From JARKQH01 sp964631605 (GTDB lineage: Bacteria; Verrucomicrobiota; Verrucomicrobiia; Limisphaerales; UBA8199), in the NCBI GenBank assembly GCA_964631605.1, contig CAZVYG010000039.1, positions 1 through 42,819 on the forward strand: a stretch of 42,819 bases of DNA, read 5' to 3'. Below the pieces are notes generated by a model. The model did no database searches, was not told the DNA's origin, and was given only the letters and a program-made list of their open reading frames with translations. Shown here in pieces: positions 23,122 through 31,508 of the stretch (the first letter of the stretch is position 1; each line of letters opens with the position of its first letter). The position numbers were made by a program, and so were the translations under genes.

Positions 23122-26100
23122 GGCTTGGAATCGGCCGGCGGCGGGGAGGGCGGCAGGAATCGCTGCAACACCCGCCGGAGATCGGCCTCGAATTCGCCGC
23201 CCTTTTTTACGATGTCCTGGGCCAGTTGGCGCAACTGCTGCGACTCGGCCGCAGTCAGTTCCCGAGCGGTGACAATGACGAGGGGCAGGAACTGAGACCG
23301 GGCTGCGGCCCGGAGGTGGTTGAGAAAGGTGATGGTATCCAGCCCCGGCATCATCAGGTCCACGGTGACAAGTTGCGGAGGCAACTCCCGGGCCAGGCGC
23401 AATCCTTCCTCACAGGAACTGGCCGTGACGGCCCGACAACCGAACTCTTCGATGGCATGCTTGAGAAGCGTCCGCGAATCCGGCTCGTCATCAATGACCA
23501 GGACCAGGGGACCGTGCCCGCCGGCAGCCGCGCCCCGGCCGGGCGCAGGTGTGGCTGAGGGCGGAGGGCGCGGCGCCGCGGTTGCCGGAGCGGGCTCGGC
23601 CGGCGGCTGGAGCAAGACGCTGAAGGTCGAGCCGCGACCGGGCTCGCTGGAAACTTCGATTCGGTAGCCCATGAGCTGGCAGAGCGCCTGCGAAATGGTC
23701 AGGCCGAGTCCCGTGCCGCCATACTTGCGCGCCGTGCCGGCTTCGGCCTGCTGGAAGGCTTCGAAAATCACACCCAGCTTGTCTTTGGGAATGCCGATGC
23801 CGGTGTCAATGACGTCAATCCGGATGGGCACATCGTCGGTGGAGCGGGTGACGAGGCGGATGGTGACGGAGCCTTCCTCGGTAAACTTGAGGGCGTTGCC
23901 GAGCAGGTTAATGAGAACCTGGCGGAGCTTGTCGGGATCGGTGACGATGGGGGCGACGCGGGGCGGCACATCGGCCACCAGTTGCACCGGTTTGTCGCGC
24001 ACCAGCCCTTCCTGCTGGGCCAGGGTTTCGCGGATCAGGTTGTCGAGGGCGACGGGGCCGGTTTGGAGCTCGACTTTCCGGGCTTCAATCTTGGAGAGGT
24101 CGAGAATTTGATTGATCAGCGACAGCAGATGCCTGCCGTTGGCCTGAATCCGGTCCAGGAAATTCAGTTCGGTGGGGCTGAGATTGCCGGATTTGTTCTT
24201 GAGCAGGATGTTGGCAAAGCCGATCACGGAGTTGAGGGGCGTGCGCAGCTCGTGGCTCATGCTGGCGAGGAACTGGCTTTTGGTGCGGCTGGCCTCCTCG
24301 GCGGCTTCCTTGGCGAGTCGCAGGGCTTCCTCGGCGCGTTTGCGGTCGGTGATGTCGCGCGAGAGGCCGAAGGTGCCCACGATATTCCCGTGCTCATCGC
24401 GCAAGGGCATTTTAGTGCTTAACGCCCAGGTCACGCTGCCGTCGGGCCAGGTTTCCTTTTCCTCCTTGGTGATGGCCTCGCCGGTGGCCATCAATCGTTG
24501 CTCGTCCTCGAACGCTTCCCGCGCATGTTCCTCGGAGAAGAAATCGAAGTCGGACTTTCCAACGGCGTCCTCGGGTCGCGTCAGGCCGAAGACGCGGAGG
24601 TGGGCCTTGCTATTGCGGAGAAAACGGCTCTGGCGGTCCTTGAAGTAGATGCGTTCGGGGACGTTGTCCATCAGGGTGCGGAGAATGAACCGTTCGTGTT
24701 CGAGCTCGGCCTCCGCCCGGCGCTTGTCGGTCACATCCCAGAAAATGTCCAGCACGCCAATGACAGTGTCGCCGCCGTCGTAAACGGGGGTGCGAATGGC
24801 CTGGACGTAGCGGATGCTGCCGCCCGGGCCTGGGCGCTGCTCGACGGCTTCAACTGTGGTCCCCGTTTCGATGACCTGCCGGTCCGCCCGCTGCTGCTGA
24901 GCGGCCAGCGGCGCGGGGAACAAATCCGCGTCGGTCTTGCCGCGCAAGGCTTCCAGGGGCTGGCCCATTTCGGCGCAAAAGCGCTGGTTGGCAAAAATGA
25001 GGCGGCCTTCGGCGTCTTTGCGCACAATGGCCAGCGGCAGGCTCTCGACCAGCGAATGATAGATGGCTTCGGAATGGCGGAGCGCGGCCTCGGAACGCTG
25101 GCGTTCCCGGATTTCACCCTCGAGCCGATCGTTGGTCTCCCGCAACGTGCGGGTCCGGCTGGCGGCGATGGCCAGCGCGCGCTGGCGGGTGTGGCTCAGC
25201 GACCAGGCGATGCCAAAGAGCAACAGGCTGATCAGGACGCCGGTCGCGCCCACCCACACACTGGAGCGGCGTTGTCTGGCCACGTGAGAAGAGGGGCGCG
25301 CCTGGAAGCGCAAATCCCAGGCGCGCCCGCCAAACTCGACCACCATGTCAAAGGCGATGTCCGCGGAGCCGCCCCCCAGGCGCGCCGCCAGGGCGGGGTC
25401 ATTATCAAATACCAGGGTCCGCTGTCCATCGGCGGGGACATCCCAAATCTGGAGGTGCAATCCGGGGTGCTCATCCCGGAGGACCTCCGCCATGAGCTGG
25501 GCGGTGACAAAGCGGGCGAACACCCAGCCTTCGATGGCGGCCCGGCGCTCCTGCAGCGTGGCGGTGGCGCGGCCGTGGCGGTAAACGGGGAACAACATGA
25601 GGCATCCGGCCTGGGGGCCCTGGGCGTTCTCACGCAAGAGCACCCGGCCGCTCAGCGCCGCCAGGCCCGTGTCCCGCGCCCGCTCCGCCACCGCGCGCTG
25701 CTCGACATCCGCCCCCACGTCCCGGCCCAGCAACGCCTGGTGGCGCGCCTCCGGCTCGATATACTTCACCACCAGCAGCTCCTCCGCCGTCCCGGAATGT
25801 TTGACTTCGAAGCCCGGCGTTTTGTCCGCGCGGGTGGTCTGGACGAACTGTTCCAGGTTGTCGCGCGGCACGCGAGCGATGAACCCCACGCCGTCAATGC
25901 CCGGAAACCGCTTTTCGATGGAGACGCTTTCGAGATAGGCCCGCCATTCGGCGCGTTCGACCGAGATGCTGGCCGCATACAAGCCGGCGGCGCCGTGCAG
26001 CACATCCTCGTACACCTGCATTCGCTCGCTCAGCGCCGCGGCGACCCGGCGCGCTTCCTGCTCGAAGGCGGTGCGCACCGCCAGGGCTTCATGCTGCCAG

Positions 26101-26240
26101 GCGAAATACCAACCGCCGGCGGTGGCCAGGAGGGAAATACCCAGGACCACCCACGCCACCGGATGCGGGAAAAACGACCACTTGTGGGGTGTCGCCGAAG
26201 ACTCCGCAGCGGGCCTCGAGCTGGCGTGTTCCGGGTTCAC
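23118..26240 (-). CDS. CHASE-PAS-PAS hybrid sensor histidine kinase with C-terminal receiver
   Basis: A 1040-residue membrane kinase. The first transmembrane helix is at about 27-48, the periplasmic CHASE sensor domain at about 75-305 (GIDGVGFIARVPRDN, LMLFPVYRHG) and the second helix at about 328-347. Two PAS domains follow (about 390-505 and 515-630). The dimerisation domain has H663 (SMSHELRTPLN). The ATPase has the N box LLGNALKFTEEG, G1 box DTGIGIP and G2 box GGTGLGLTI. The terminal receiver has D961 (VTVDLMMPGLD) and the acidic pair in VIDDEPDS. CHASE domains bind small extracellular ligands; the ligand here is unknown. Translation starts at GTG 26240. It heads the five-gene relay cluster and overlaps the next gene by 4 bp. 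Confidence 0.92.
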   Translation of the reverse strand: MNPEHASSRPAAESSATPHKWSFFPHPVAWVVLGISLLATAGGWYFAWQHEALAVRTAFEQEARRVAAALSERMQVYEDVLHGAAGLYAASISVERAEWRAYLESVSIEKRFPGIDGVGFIARVPRDNLEQFVQTTRADKTPGFEVKHSGTAEELLVVKYIEPEARHQALLGRDVGADVEQRAVAERARDTGLAALSGRVLLRENAQGPQAGCLMLFPVYRHGRATATLQERRAAIEGWVFARFVTAQLMAEVLRDEHPGLHLQIWDVPADGQRTLVFDNDPALAARLGGGSADIAFDMVVEFGGRAWDLRFQARPSSHVARQRRSSVWVGATGVLISLLLFGIAWSLSHTRQRALAIAASRTRTLRETNDRLEGEIRERQRSEAALRHSEAIYHSLVESLPLAIVRKDAEGRLIFANQRFCAEMGQPLEALRGKTDADLFPAPLAAQQQRADRQVIETGTTVEAVEQRPGPGGSIRYVQAIRTPVYDGGDTVIGVLDIFWDVTDKRRAEAELEHERFILRTLMDNVPERIYFKDRQSRFLRNSKAHLRVFGLTRPEDAVGKSDFDFFSEEHAREAFEDEQRLMATGEAITKEEKETWPDGSVTWALSTKMPLRDEHGNIVGTFGLSRDITDRKRAEEALRLAKEAAEEASRTKSQFLASMSHELRTPLNSVIGFANILLKNKSGNLSPTELNFLDRIQANGRHLLSLINQILDLSKIEARKVELQTGPVALDNLIRETLAQQEGLVRDKPVQLVADVPPRVAPIVTDPDKLRQVLINLLGNALKFTEEGSVTIRLVTRSTDDVPIRIDVIDTGIGIPKDKLGVIFEAFQQAEAGTARKYGGTGLGLTISQALCQLMGYRIEVSSEPGRGSTFSVLLQPPAEPAPATAAPRPPPSATPAPGRGAAAGGHGPLVLVIDDEPDSRTLLKHAIEEFGCRAVTASSCEEGLRLARELPPQLVTVDLMMPGLDTITFLNHLRAAARSQFLPLVIVTARELTAAESQQLRQLAQDIVKKGGEFEADLRRVLQRFLPPSPPPADSKP

Positions 26241-26355
26241 GGAAGCATTTCTGCCCTATCCAGCATCCTGTTTCAATCAATTTCCGACCGGCGGTTTGTC
26301 CGGTCGAACACCTTCAAAGGGCGCGGCGGCGGTTGCCGGCTATTGCCACCCTTCT

Positions 26356-27090
26356 TCAGGGCGTGCTGGGCTCGCCGGCCTTGGGATTCTCCGCCGCATC
26401 GCCCTGCGCCGGGGCGTCGGCTGTCGCCTGTTCAGCGGCCTCAAGGCTGGCGTAATAGACCCCCAGGTTATGCTGCGCGGTCTTGTCGCCGGCCCGGGCG
26501 GCGCGGCAGAACCAGCGCACCGCCTCTCGCACATTCTGGGGGACGCCGCGGCCGGTTTCGTAACACAAGCCCAGGTTGCATTGGGCCGGCGCGCATTCCT
26601 GCTCGGCCGCGAGGCGGTACCATTTGACCGCTTCCTCATAATTCTGCGGCACGACCTGGCCCGTTTCGTAAAAGACACCGAGGTTGAACTGCGCCTGGGG
26701 TTCGCCCTGTTCGGCGGCGGCGTGATACCACTTGACGGCTTCGGCGTAGTTCTGGGCAACCCCCTGGCCCGTTTCGTAAAGCACGCCCAGGTTGAATTGG
26801 GCGGCCGGATCGCCTTGCTCGGCCGCTTCCCGAAACCATTTGGCTGCCTGGCCGTACTCCTGAGGGACGCCGGTGCCGGTCTGGTAGCAAAACCCCAGAT
26901 AACACTGCGCGGTCGGATCGTTTTGTTCCGCGGCGCGCCGGAACCATTTGACCGCCTCGGCATAGTCCTGTGCGACGCCCTGGCCGGTTTGGTAGCAAAT
27001 CGCCAAATAACATTGCGCCGCGGGATCGCCTTCTTCGGCGGCCCGGCGCACTTCTTCCAATGACTGCCATGTGCGGCGATTAATGGCCAT
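26356..27090 (-). CDS. Sel1-like (TPR) repeat protein
   Basis: A 244-residue protein built of about six Sel1-type repeats of about 36 residues. A typical unit is DPAAQCYLAICYQTGQGV followed by the AVKWFRRAAEQ helix. Sel1 repeats form alpha-helical scaffolds that bind other proteins and often occur next to signalling genes. No signal peptide is visible, so it is probably cytoplasmic. ATG 27090 starts the first repeat region (MAINRR). It is 115 bp upstream of the hybrid kinase on the same strand and may serve the relay, but no operon link is proven. The last 25 residues are low-complexity (Ala, Pro, Asp). Confidence 0.87.
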   Translation of the reverse strand: MAINRRTWQSLEEVRRAAEEGDPAAQCYLAICYQTGQGVAQDYAEAVKWFRRAAEQNDPTAQCYLGFCYQTGTGVPQEYGQAAKWFREAAEQGDPAAQFNLGVLYETGQGVAQNYAEAVKWYHAAAEQGEPQAQFNLGVFYETGQVVPQNYEEAVKWYRLAAEQECAPAQCNLGLCYETGRGVPQNVREAVRWFCRAARAGDKTAQHNLGVYYASLEAAEQATADAPAQGDAAENPKAGEPSTP

Positions 27091-27407
27091 ACGGCACCGT
27101 TCACTATCCCTGACCCGACAGGGGCTTCCGCACCTGTCGTAGGGTCCGACTTGCATCAGCTTAAGCGCCAGCGCCCCGATTTCAAGCCGGGAGTGCGTGC
27201 GGGGAATGCGCGCGCGCCTTTGCCCTCATGCCGGGGGAGGGAAACTTTCTTTTTGCGGACGTGACATGCGCTTCAAAACCGGTTAAGCCATTCCTCCGGA
27301 ATCAACTCAACCACGCCGGTTTGAGGGTGGCGCGCGCCCCCGACGGCGGGGGGCGTTTCTGTCACACAGACGCGAATGAGGACCAGTTCAGCAACCAATT
27401 GAAACTT
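27091..27407. other. Intergenic region with two inverted repeats
   Basis: 317 bp between the divergent Sel1 and AIM24 genes, with no gene. Close to the Sel1 start is a stem of GACCC plus GACAGG (27112-27122) pairing with CCTGTC (27133-27138) and GGGTC (27142-27146), with a GTA bulge. A second inverted repeat, TCAAAACCGG (about 27273) and CCGGTTTGA (27316-27324), lies near the AIM24 side. No convincing promoter was seen for either gene. Confidence 0.55.
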
Positions 27408-28211
27408 ATGGGTGAGATGCACGAGATTGACTATCGGGTTTACGGCGAGGAAATGCAGTTCGTCGAGGTCGAGCTTGACCCGATGGAAGCCGCGGTCGCC
27501 GAAGCCGGCGGCATGATGTACATGGAGGACGGCATCCAGATGGAGACCATCTTCGGCGATGGTTCGCAGCAGCAACGCAGCGGTCTGCTGGGAGCCCTGA
27601 TGGGTGCGGGCAAGCGCCTGCTCACCGGCGAGTCGCTGTTCATGACCGTGTTTCAAAACCGCGGCCAGGGCAAGCGCCGCGTCGCCTTCGGCGCCCCCTA
27701 TCCCGGCAAGATCATCCCCATCCATCTCAACGCGATCGGCGGCGAGTTGCTGGCCCAAAAGGACTCGTTTTTGTGCGCGGCTAAAGGCGTCAGTTTGGGG
27801 ATTGCCTTCACCAAGCGTTTCGGGGCCGGTCTCTTCGGGGGTGAGGGTTTCATCCTGCAACGCCTGCAGGGCGACGGGCTGGCTTTTATCCACGCCGGCG
27901 GCACGATTCTGCAGCGGGACCTGGCTCCCGGTGAACTGCTGCGCGTGGACACCGGCTGCATCGTCGCCTTTCAGCCCTCGGTTGCCTACGACATCCAACT
28001 GGTTGGCGGCATCAAAACCGCGCTCTTCGGCGGCGAAGGCCTGTTCTTCGCCACCTTGCGCGGTCCGGGGCGGGTTTGGCTGCAATCGTTGCCGCTCAGT
28101 CGCCTGGCCGGACGCATCTATGCCGCCGCCCCCCAGGGGGGCGGACGGGCGCGCGGTGAGGGTTCGATCCTCGGCGGACTGGGCGGCCTGCTCGATGGCG
28201 ACAACTCCTGA
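27408..28211 (+). CDS. AIM24 / TIGR00266 family protein
   Basis: A 267-residue AIM24-family protein. Recognisable features are the N-terminal YGEEMQFVEVELDPMEAAVAEAGGMMYME, split over a beta-rich core, then FMTVFQNRGQG, the repeated HAGGTILQRDLAPGELLRVDTGCIVAF and a Gly-rich C-terminus (GSILGGLGGLLDGD). The family forms a TRAP-like beta-barrel trimer; its biochemical role is unclear. ATG 27408 and ATG 27417 are both possible (MGEMHEIDY). It overlaps the methyltransferase gene by 17 bp at its 3' end. Confidence 0.85.
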   Translation: MGEMHEIDYRVYGEEMQFVEVELDPMEAAVAEAGGMMYMEDGIQMETIFGDGSQQQRSGLLGALMGAGKRLLTGESLFMTVFQNRGQGKRRVAFGAPYPGKIIPIHLNAIGGELLAQKDSFLCAAKGVSLGIAFTKRFGAGLFGGEGFILQRLQGDGLAFIHAGGTILQRDLAPGELLRVDTGCIVAFQPSVAYDIQLVGGIKTALFGGEGLFFATLRGPGRVWLQSLPLSRLAGRIYAAAPQGGGRARGEGSILGGLGGLLDGDNS

Positions 28212-29457
28212 ATCTCTTCCCCGCCTGCGGTTGCGAGTGTCGGCGGCAGCCGAGGCCAGCCTGCGCCGGGGACATCCGTGGCTTTTTGCCGAGAGTATCC
28301 GCGAACAGAACCGGCCCGGGGCCGCCGGCGAGTTGGCGGTGGTTTATGATCGCCGCGACCGCTTTCTGGCCGTGGGCCTGTTTGACCCTGAGTCCCCCAT
28401 TCGCCTGCGCGTCCTGGCAGCCGGCAAACCGAGAAACCTTGATGCGGACTGGTGGCAGGAACGGTTGGAGCGGGCGTGCGCCCTGCGGCGCTCGTTATTT
28501 GACGAAAAAACCACGGGCTTTCGCTGGCTGCATGGCGAGAGCGACGGCTGGCCGGGGCTGGTGCTGGACCGCTACGCCGACACGCTGGTGGTGAAGCTTT
28601 ACACCGTCGCCTGGCTGCCGCGCCTGGCTGACCTGCTCGATTTATTTCGCGAGACCCTTCGCCCCGCCCGAGTCGTGCTTCGGCTCAGCCGAAATGTGCA
28701 GCCCGCCGCGCTCGAAAAGTTCAACCGCACCGACGGCCAGGTGCTGGCCGGTCCGCCGGTCGAAGGTCCCGTCCTGTTCCGCGAGTCGGGCCTGGTGTTC
28801 GAAGCGGAGGTGATTCGCGGGCAAAAGACGGGTTTTTTCCTTGACCAGCGCGAGAATCGCCGCCGCGTTGAATCGCTCGCCTGCGGGCGGCGTGTGCTGA
28901 ATGCCTTCAGCTTCTCCGGCGGTTTCTCGCTTTACGCCGCGCGGGGCGGCGCGGTGGCGGTGACGGACCTGGACATCAGCGCGCACGCCCTCGAAAGTGC
29001 GCGCCGCAACTTCGCCTTGAACCGGTCTCATCCCTCCGTTGCGGCCTGCGCGCATCGTTCGGTCCAGGCGGATGCCTTCGAGTGGCTGAACCAAATTCAC
29101 TCGCCCCCGTTCGACCTTGTCATTCTCGATCCGCCCTCGCTTGCCCGGCGGGAAGTCGAGCGCGCCGGCGCGCTTCGCGCCTACGAACGGCTGACCTTGC
29201 TGGGCATTGGCGCGCTGGCGCCTGGAGGCATCCTGGTGGCCTGTTCCTGTTCCGCGCACGTGAGTGCCGGCGAATTCTTTCAAACCGTCCGCCGCGCCGC
29301 CGCCAAAACCGGGCGCTCCTGCCTCGAATTGGCAACCACCACGCATCCCCCCGACCACCCCGCGACTTTCCCCGAGGCCCATTATCTCAAGGCGATGTTT
29401 CTCCAATTCGACTGCCCTTCCGTGCCCGGCGTCTGTCCGCCGTTAAAGGTTGGTTGA
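28195..29457 (+). CDS. Class I SAM-dependent rRNA methyltransferase, RlmI/RlmK-like with PUA domain
   Basis: A 420-residue protein. The N-terminal PUA-like RNA-binding domain is at about residues 8-85 (RRGHPWLFAESIREQ), the central EEHEE-type domain is at 85-190, and the Rossmann methyltransferase is C-terminal. Key motifs: KTGFFLDQRENRR, VLNAFSFSGGFSLYAA (motif I), VTDLDISAHAL, LVILDPPSLARR (NPP(Y)-like catalytic loop, here DPPS) and VACSCSAHVS. The family makes m5C in 23S rRNA (RlmI) or m7G (RlmK half). ATG 28195 overlaps the AIM24 end by 17 bp. The C-terminal tail after DFCPSV-like residues is somewhat long. Confidence 0.9.
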   Translation: MATTPESLPRLRLRVSAAAEASLRRGHPWLFAESIREQNRPGAAGELAVVYDRRDRFLAVGLFDPESPIRLRVLAAGKPRNLDADWWQERLERACALRRSLFDEKTTGFRWLHGESDGWPGLVLDRYADTLVVKLYTVAWLPRLADLLDLFRETLRPARVVLRLSRNVQPAALEKFNRTDGQVLAGPPVEGPVLFRESGLVFEAEVIRGQKTGFFLDQRENRRRVESLACGRRVLNAFSFSGGFSLYAARGGAVAVTDLDISAHALESARRNFALNRSHPSVAACAHRSVQADAFEWLNQIHSPPFDLVILDPPSLARREVERAGALRAYERLTLLGIGALAPGGILVACSCSAHVSAGEFFQTVRRAAAKTGRSCLELATTTHPPDHPATFPEAHYLKAMFLQFDCPSVPGVCPPLKVG

Positions 29458-29489
29458 TTGGGCTGGCCGGCTGGCAGCCCGTTGAAACA

Positions 29490-29568
29490 GTAGCAGCGGA
29501 CGCGAGTCCGCTTCCTTCACGGCCGTCGCTTGCGAGGAAAGTTTGAGCGGACTTACGTCCGCTGCTAC
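29490..29568. repeat. Cruciform palindromic repeat (REP/MITE-like)
   Basis: Left arm GTAGCAGCGGACGCGAGTCC and the following GCT (29490-29512) is inversely repeated as AGCGGACTTACGTCC plus GCTGCTAC (29546-29568), with about 33 nt between. Each arm is itself a small hairpin (AGCGGAC / GTCCGCT). It lies between the convergent methyltransferase and receiver genes and could double as a terminator. Confidence 0.75.
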
Positions 29569-29571
29569 GTG

Positions 29572-29985
29572 CTAGGGGGCGGGAGCGGCCCCGCCCAGCA
29601 GTTCGCGGATTTGAGCAACCAGGCTCTCCGGGTCCTCGGATTTTTGATAAAAACCGGCCGCGCCGGCCGCAAGGGCCCGGGCCTTGAACTTCGTCGGGTC
29701 GCCGCCGGTGATGATGATGACCGGTGTTGGTTTGGGGGTCCCGAGCCGGCGCAGCCAGTCCATGATCAGGAAGCCGTCCCACGCCACGCCGCCATCGAAG
29801 TCAATGTCGGGCGGGAACGTAATATCCAGGAGCATCAGGTCCGGCTGATGTTCCCGCACCATGCTTACCGCGCCCGCTCCGTCTTTGGCGGTGATGACCT
29901 CGTAACCTTCGGCGTTGAGCCGGAGGGTGAGGGCGCGCAAGACGAACTTGTCGTCGTCCACGATCAGGATTTTGGGTTTGTTCAT
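29572..29985 (-). CDS. Orphan single-domain response regulator
   Basis: A 137-residue receiver. Residues KILIVDDDKFV carry the acidic triad and DLMLLDITFPPDID contains the phospho-acceptor; the segment after it (FDGGVAWDGFLIMDWLRR) is longer than in typical CheY, giving a slightly enlarged loop. IIITGGDP replaces the usual T/S switch stretch, and the Lys in YQKSEDP is present. No output domain and no adjacent kinase. ATG 29985 starts at MNKPKILIV; the longer upstream frame overlaps the ubiE promoter region. It is divergent from ubiE with about 76 bp between. Confidence 0.85.
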   Translation of the reverse strand: MNKPKILIVDDDKFVLRALTLRLNAEGYEVITAKDGAGAVSMVREHQPDLMLLDITFPPDIDFDGGVAWDGFLIMDWLRRLGTPKPTPVIIITGGDPTKFKARALAAGAAGFYQKSEDPESLVAQIRELLGGAAPAP

Positions 29986-30061
29986 AGATTGCCGCTGGAG
30001 AGTAATACACCAAGATTTGGGTCGCGCTGCAATGCGGAATTTCCGAGGCTTTTGCCCGGCT

Positions 30062-30799
30062 ATGGCCAATCCTTTTTACGATCCAGGCGATCAGCGGGCG
30101 GTGCGGGTGAAGGCGCTCTTCACCCGCATCGCGCCGCGGTATGACCTGATCAATGACCTTCAGAGCTTCGGCCTGCACCGGGTTTGGAAGCGGCGGCTGG
30201 TGCGGCTGGCGCAGCCGCAGGCCGGGGAGCGCGCCTTGGACGTCTGCTGCGGCACCGGGGACATCGCTTTGGCGCTGGCTGCCCGGGGCGCGGACACGGT
30301 CGGCCTGGATTTCAACCGGCCGATGCTCGAGATTGCCCAACGCCGCCAAGACCGCCTCGCCCGCCGGGGGTGTGTTCCGGCGCCAGGCCGGGTCGAGTTT
30401 ATGGAAGGAGACGCCCAGCAACTTCCTTTTCCGGATGCGGCGTTTGACATTGTCACCGTCGGCTACGGTCTTCGGAACCTGGCGGACTGGGAGAGGGGCT
30501 TGCAGGAGATGCGGCGGGTGGCCCGTCCCGGGGGGCGCCTGCTGGTGTTGGACTTTGGCAAGCCTGACAACGCGGTCTGGCGCGCGGTTTACTTCGGTTA
30601 CCTGCGGTTGGTGGTTCCGCTCCTGGGCCTGGCGGTGGCCCGCAGCGCCAGCGCTTACGCCTACATTCTCGAGTCCTTGATTCATTACCCCGCCCAGAGG
30701 GGTGTGGCCGCCAAAATGACCGAGCTTGGCCTGGCCGAGGTCCGGATTTTCAACCTGCTGGGCGGGGTGATGAGCATCAATTACGGACGGCGGGCGTAG
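30062..30799 (+). CDS. ubiE: Demethylmenaquinone/ubiquinone C-methyltransferase (UbiE/MenG)
   Basis: A 245-residue methyltransferase that makes menaquinone (or ubiquinone) from its demethyl precursor. Family signatures: VKALFTRIAPRYDLINDLQSFG, ALDVCCGTGDIALALA (motif I), GLDFNRPMLEIAQRR, GDAQQLPFPDAAFDIVTVGYGLRN, and VMSINYGRR at the C-terminus. ATG 30062 is chosen because MANPFYDPGDQ leads directly into the family start. Stop is TAG. Given the phylum, menaquinone is the likely product (inference). The gene is upstream of the heptose adenylyltransferase. Confidence 0.93.
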   Translation: MANPFYDPGDQRAVRVKALFTRIAPRYDLINDLQSFGLHRVWKRRLVRLAQPQAGERALDVCCGTGDIALALAARGADTVGLDFNRPMLEIAQRRQDRLARRGCVPAPGRVEFMEGDAQQLPFPDAAFDIVTVGYGLRNLADWERGLQEMRRVARPGGRLLVLDFGKPDNAVWRAVYFGYLRLVVPLLGLAVARSASAYAYILESLIHYPAQRGVAAKMTELGLAEVRIFNLLGGVMSINYGRRA

Positions 30800-30897
30800 C
30801 GCCAGATTATCGAGTCTAAAAGGGGACATTGTCAAAGAGTCGGGACACCGGCGGATTCGCGATTGCCGCGGCAGTCGGAATCGGGCAGGCTTGGCGG

Positions 30898-31383
30898 GTG
30901 AACCTGCTTGAAAAGATCATTCCCCGGGAACTCCTTGCACAATGGCGGGCGGCGGTGCGAGCCAGTCGCCGGACCCTGGTGGTGACCAACGGCTGCTTTG
31001 ATCTACTGCACCGGGGCCATGTGGAGTATTTGGAACAGGCGCGAAACCTGGGGGACGCCCTGCTGGTTGGTCTGAACAGTGACGCATCCGTGCGGCAATT
31101 GAAGGGGCCCGGTCGTCCACTGAACCCCCAGCAGGACCGGGCGGTTGTCCTGGCCGCCTTGGAAAGCGTCTCGGGGGTCTGTATCTTTGAAGAGACCACG
31201 GCCACGCGTTTCCTGGCCGCCGCCCAACCGGACCTGTACGTCAAAGGGGGGGATTACACCCTGGCAACGCTGAACCAGGATGAGCGGCGGGTGGTCGAGC
31301 AGGCGGGCGGGAAAATCTTCATCTTTCCGTTGGTGCCGGGCAAATCCACCACTGCGCTGGTCCAGAAGCTCGCGGCCCTGTGA
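30898..31383 (+). CDS. rfaE2: D-glycero-beta-D-manno-heptose 1-phosphate adenylyltransferase (RfaE2/HldE C-domain)
   Basis: A 161-residue nucleotidyltransferase that makes ADP-heptose for LPS core. The cytidylyltransferase fold shows TNGCFDLLHRGHVEYLEQA (HxGH, here HRGH), GLNSDASVRQLKGPGRP and LYVKGGDYT. Length fits the stand-alone enzyme; the kinase half of HldE is not fused. A longer frame begins TTG at 30829, but GTG 30898 (VNLLEKIIPR) gives the normal size. Together with the GT9 genes at 1855-5936 it supports heptose-containing LPS. The gene hldA (RfaE1) is not in the window. Confidence 0.9.
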   Translation: MNLLEKIIPRELLAQWRAAVRASRRTLVVTNGCFDLLHRGHVEYLEQARNLGDALLVGLNSDASVRQLKGPGRPLNPQQDRAVVLAALESVSGVCIFEETTATRFLAAAQPDLYVKGGDYTLATLNQDERRVVEQAGGKIFIFPLVPGKSTTALVQKLAAL

Positions 31384-31474
31384 GGTGGCGGGGCGGAATC
31401 CTGGGTTTTGGCCGAGGTAAAGGCTTGCGCCGCCGGGGTCTTCTTCACATTCTGATTCAATTCGTGGGCTGGCG

Positions 31475-31503
31475 TTGAAGCCGCGGCTCCAATTGTGTGT
31501 AAA
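31475..31503 (+). promoter_or_regulatory. Candidate promoter giving a near-leaderless EF-G-like transcript
   Basis: TTGAAG (31475-31480), a 17-bp spacer and TGTAAA (31498-31503). Only five bases separate the -10 box from ATG 31509, and no ribosome-binding site is present, so the mRNA would start at or within a few bases of the start codon. Confidence 0.5.
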
Positions 31504-31508
31504 CGTGT

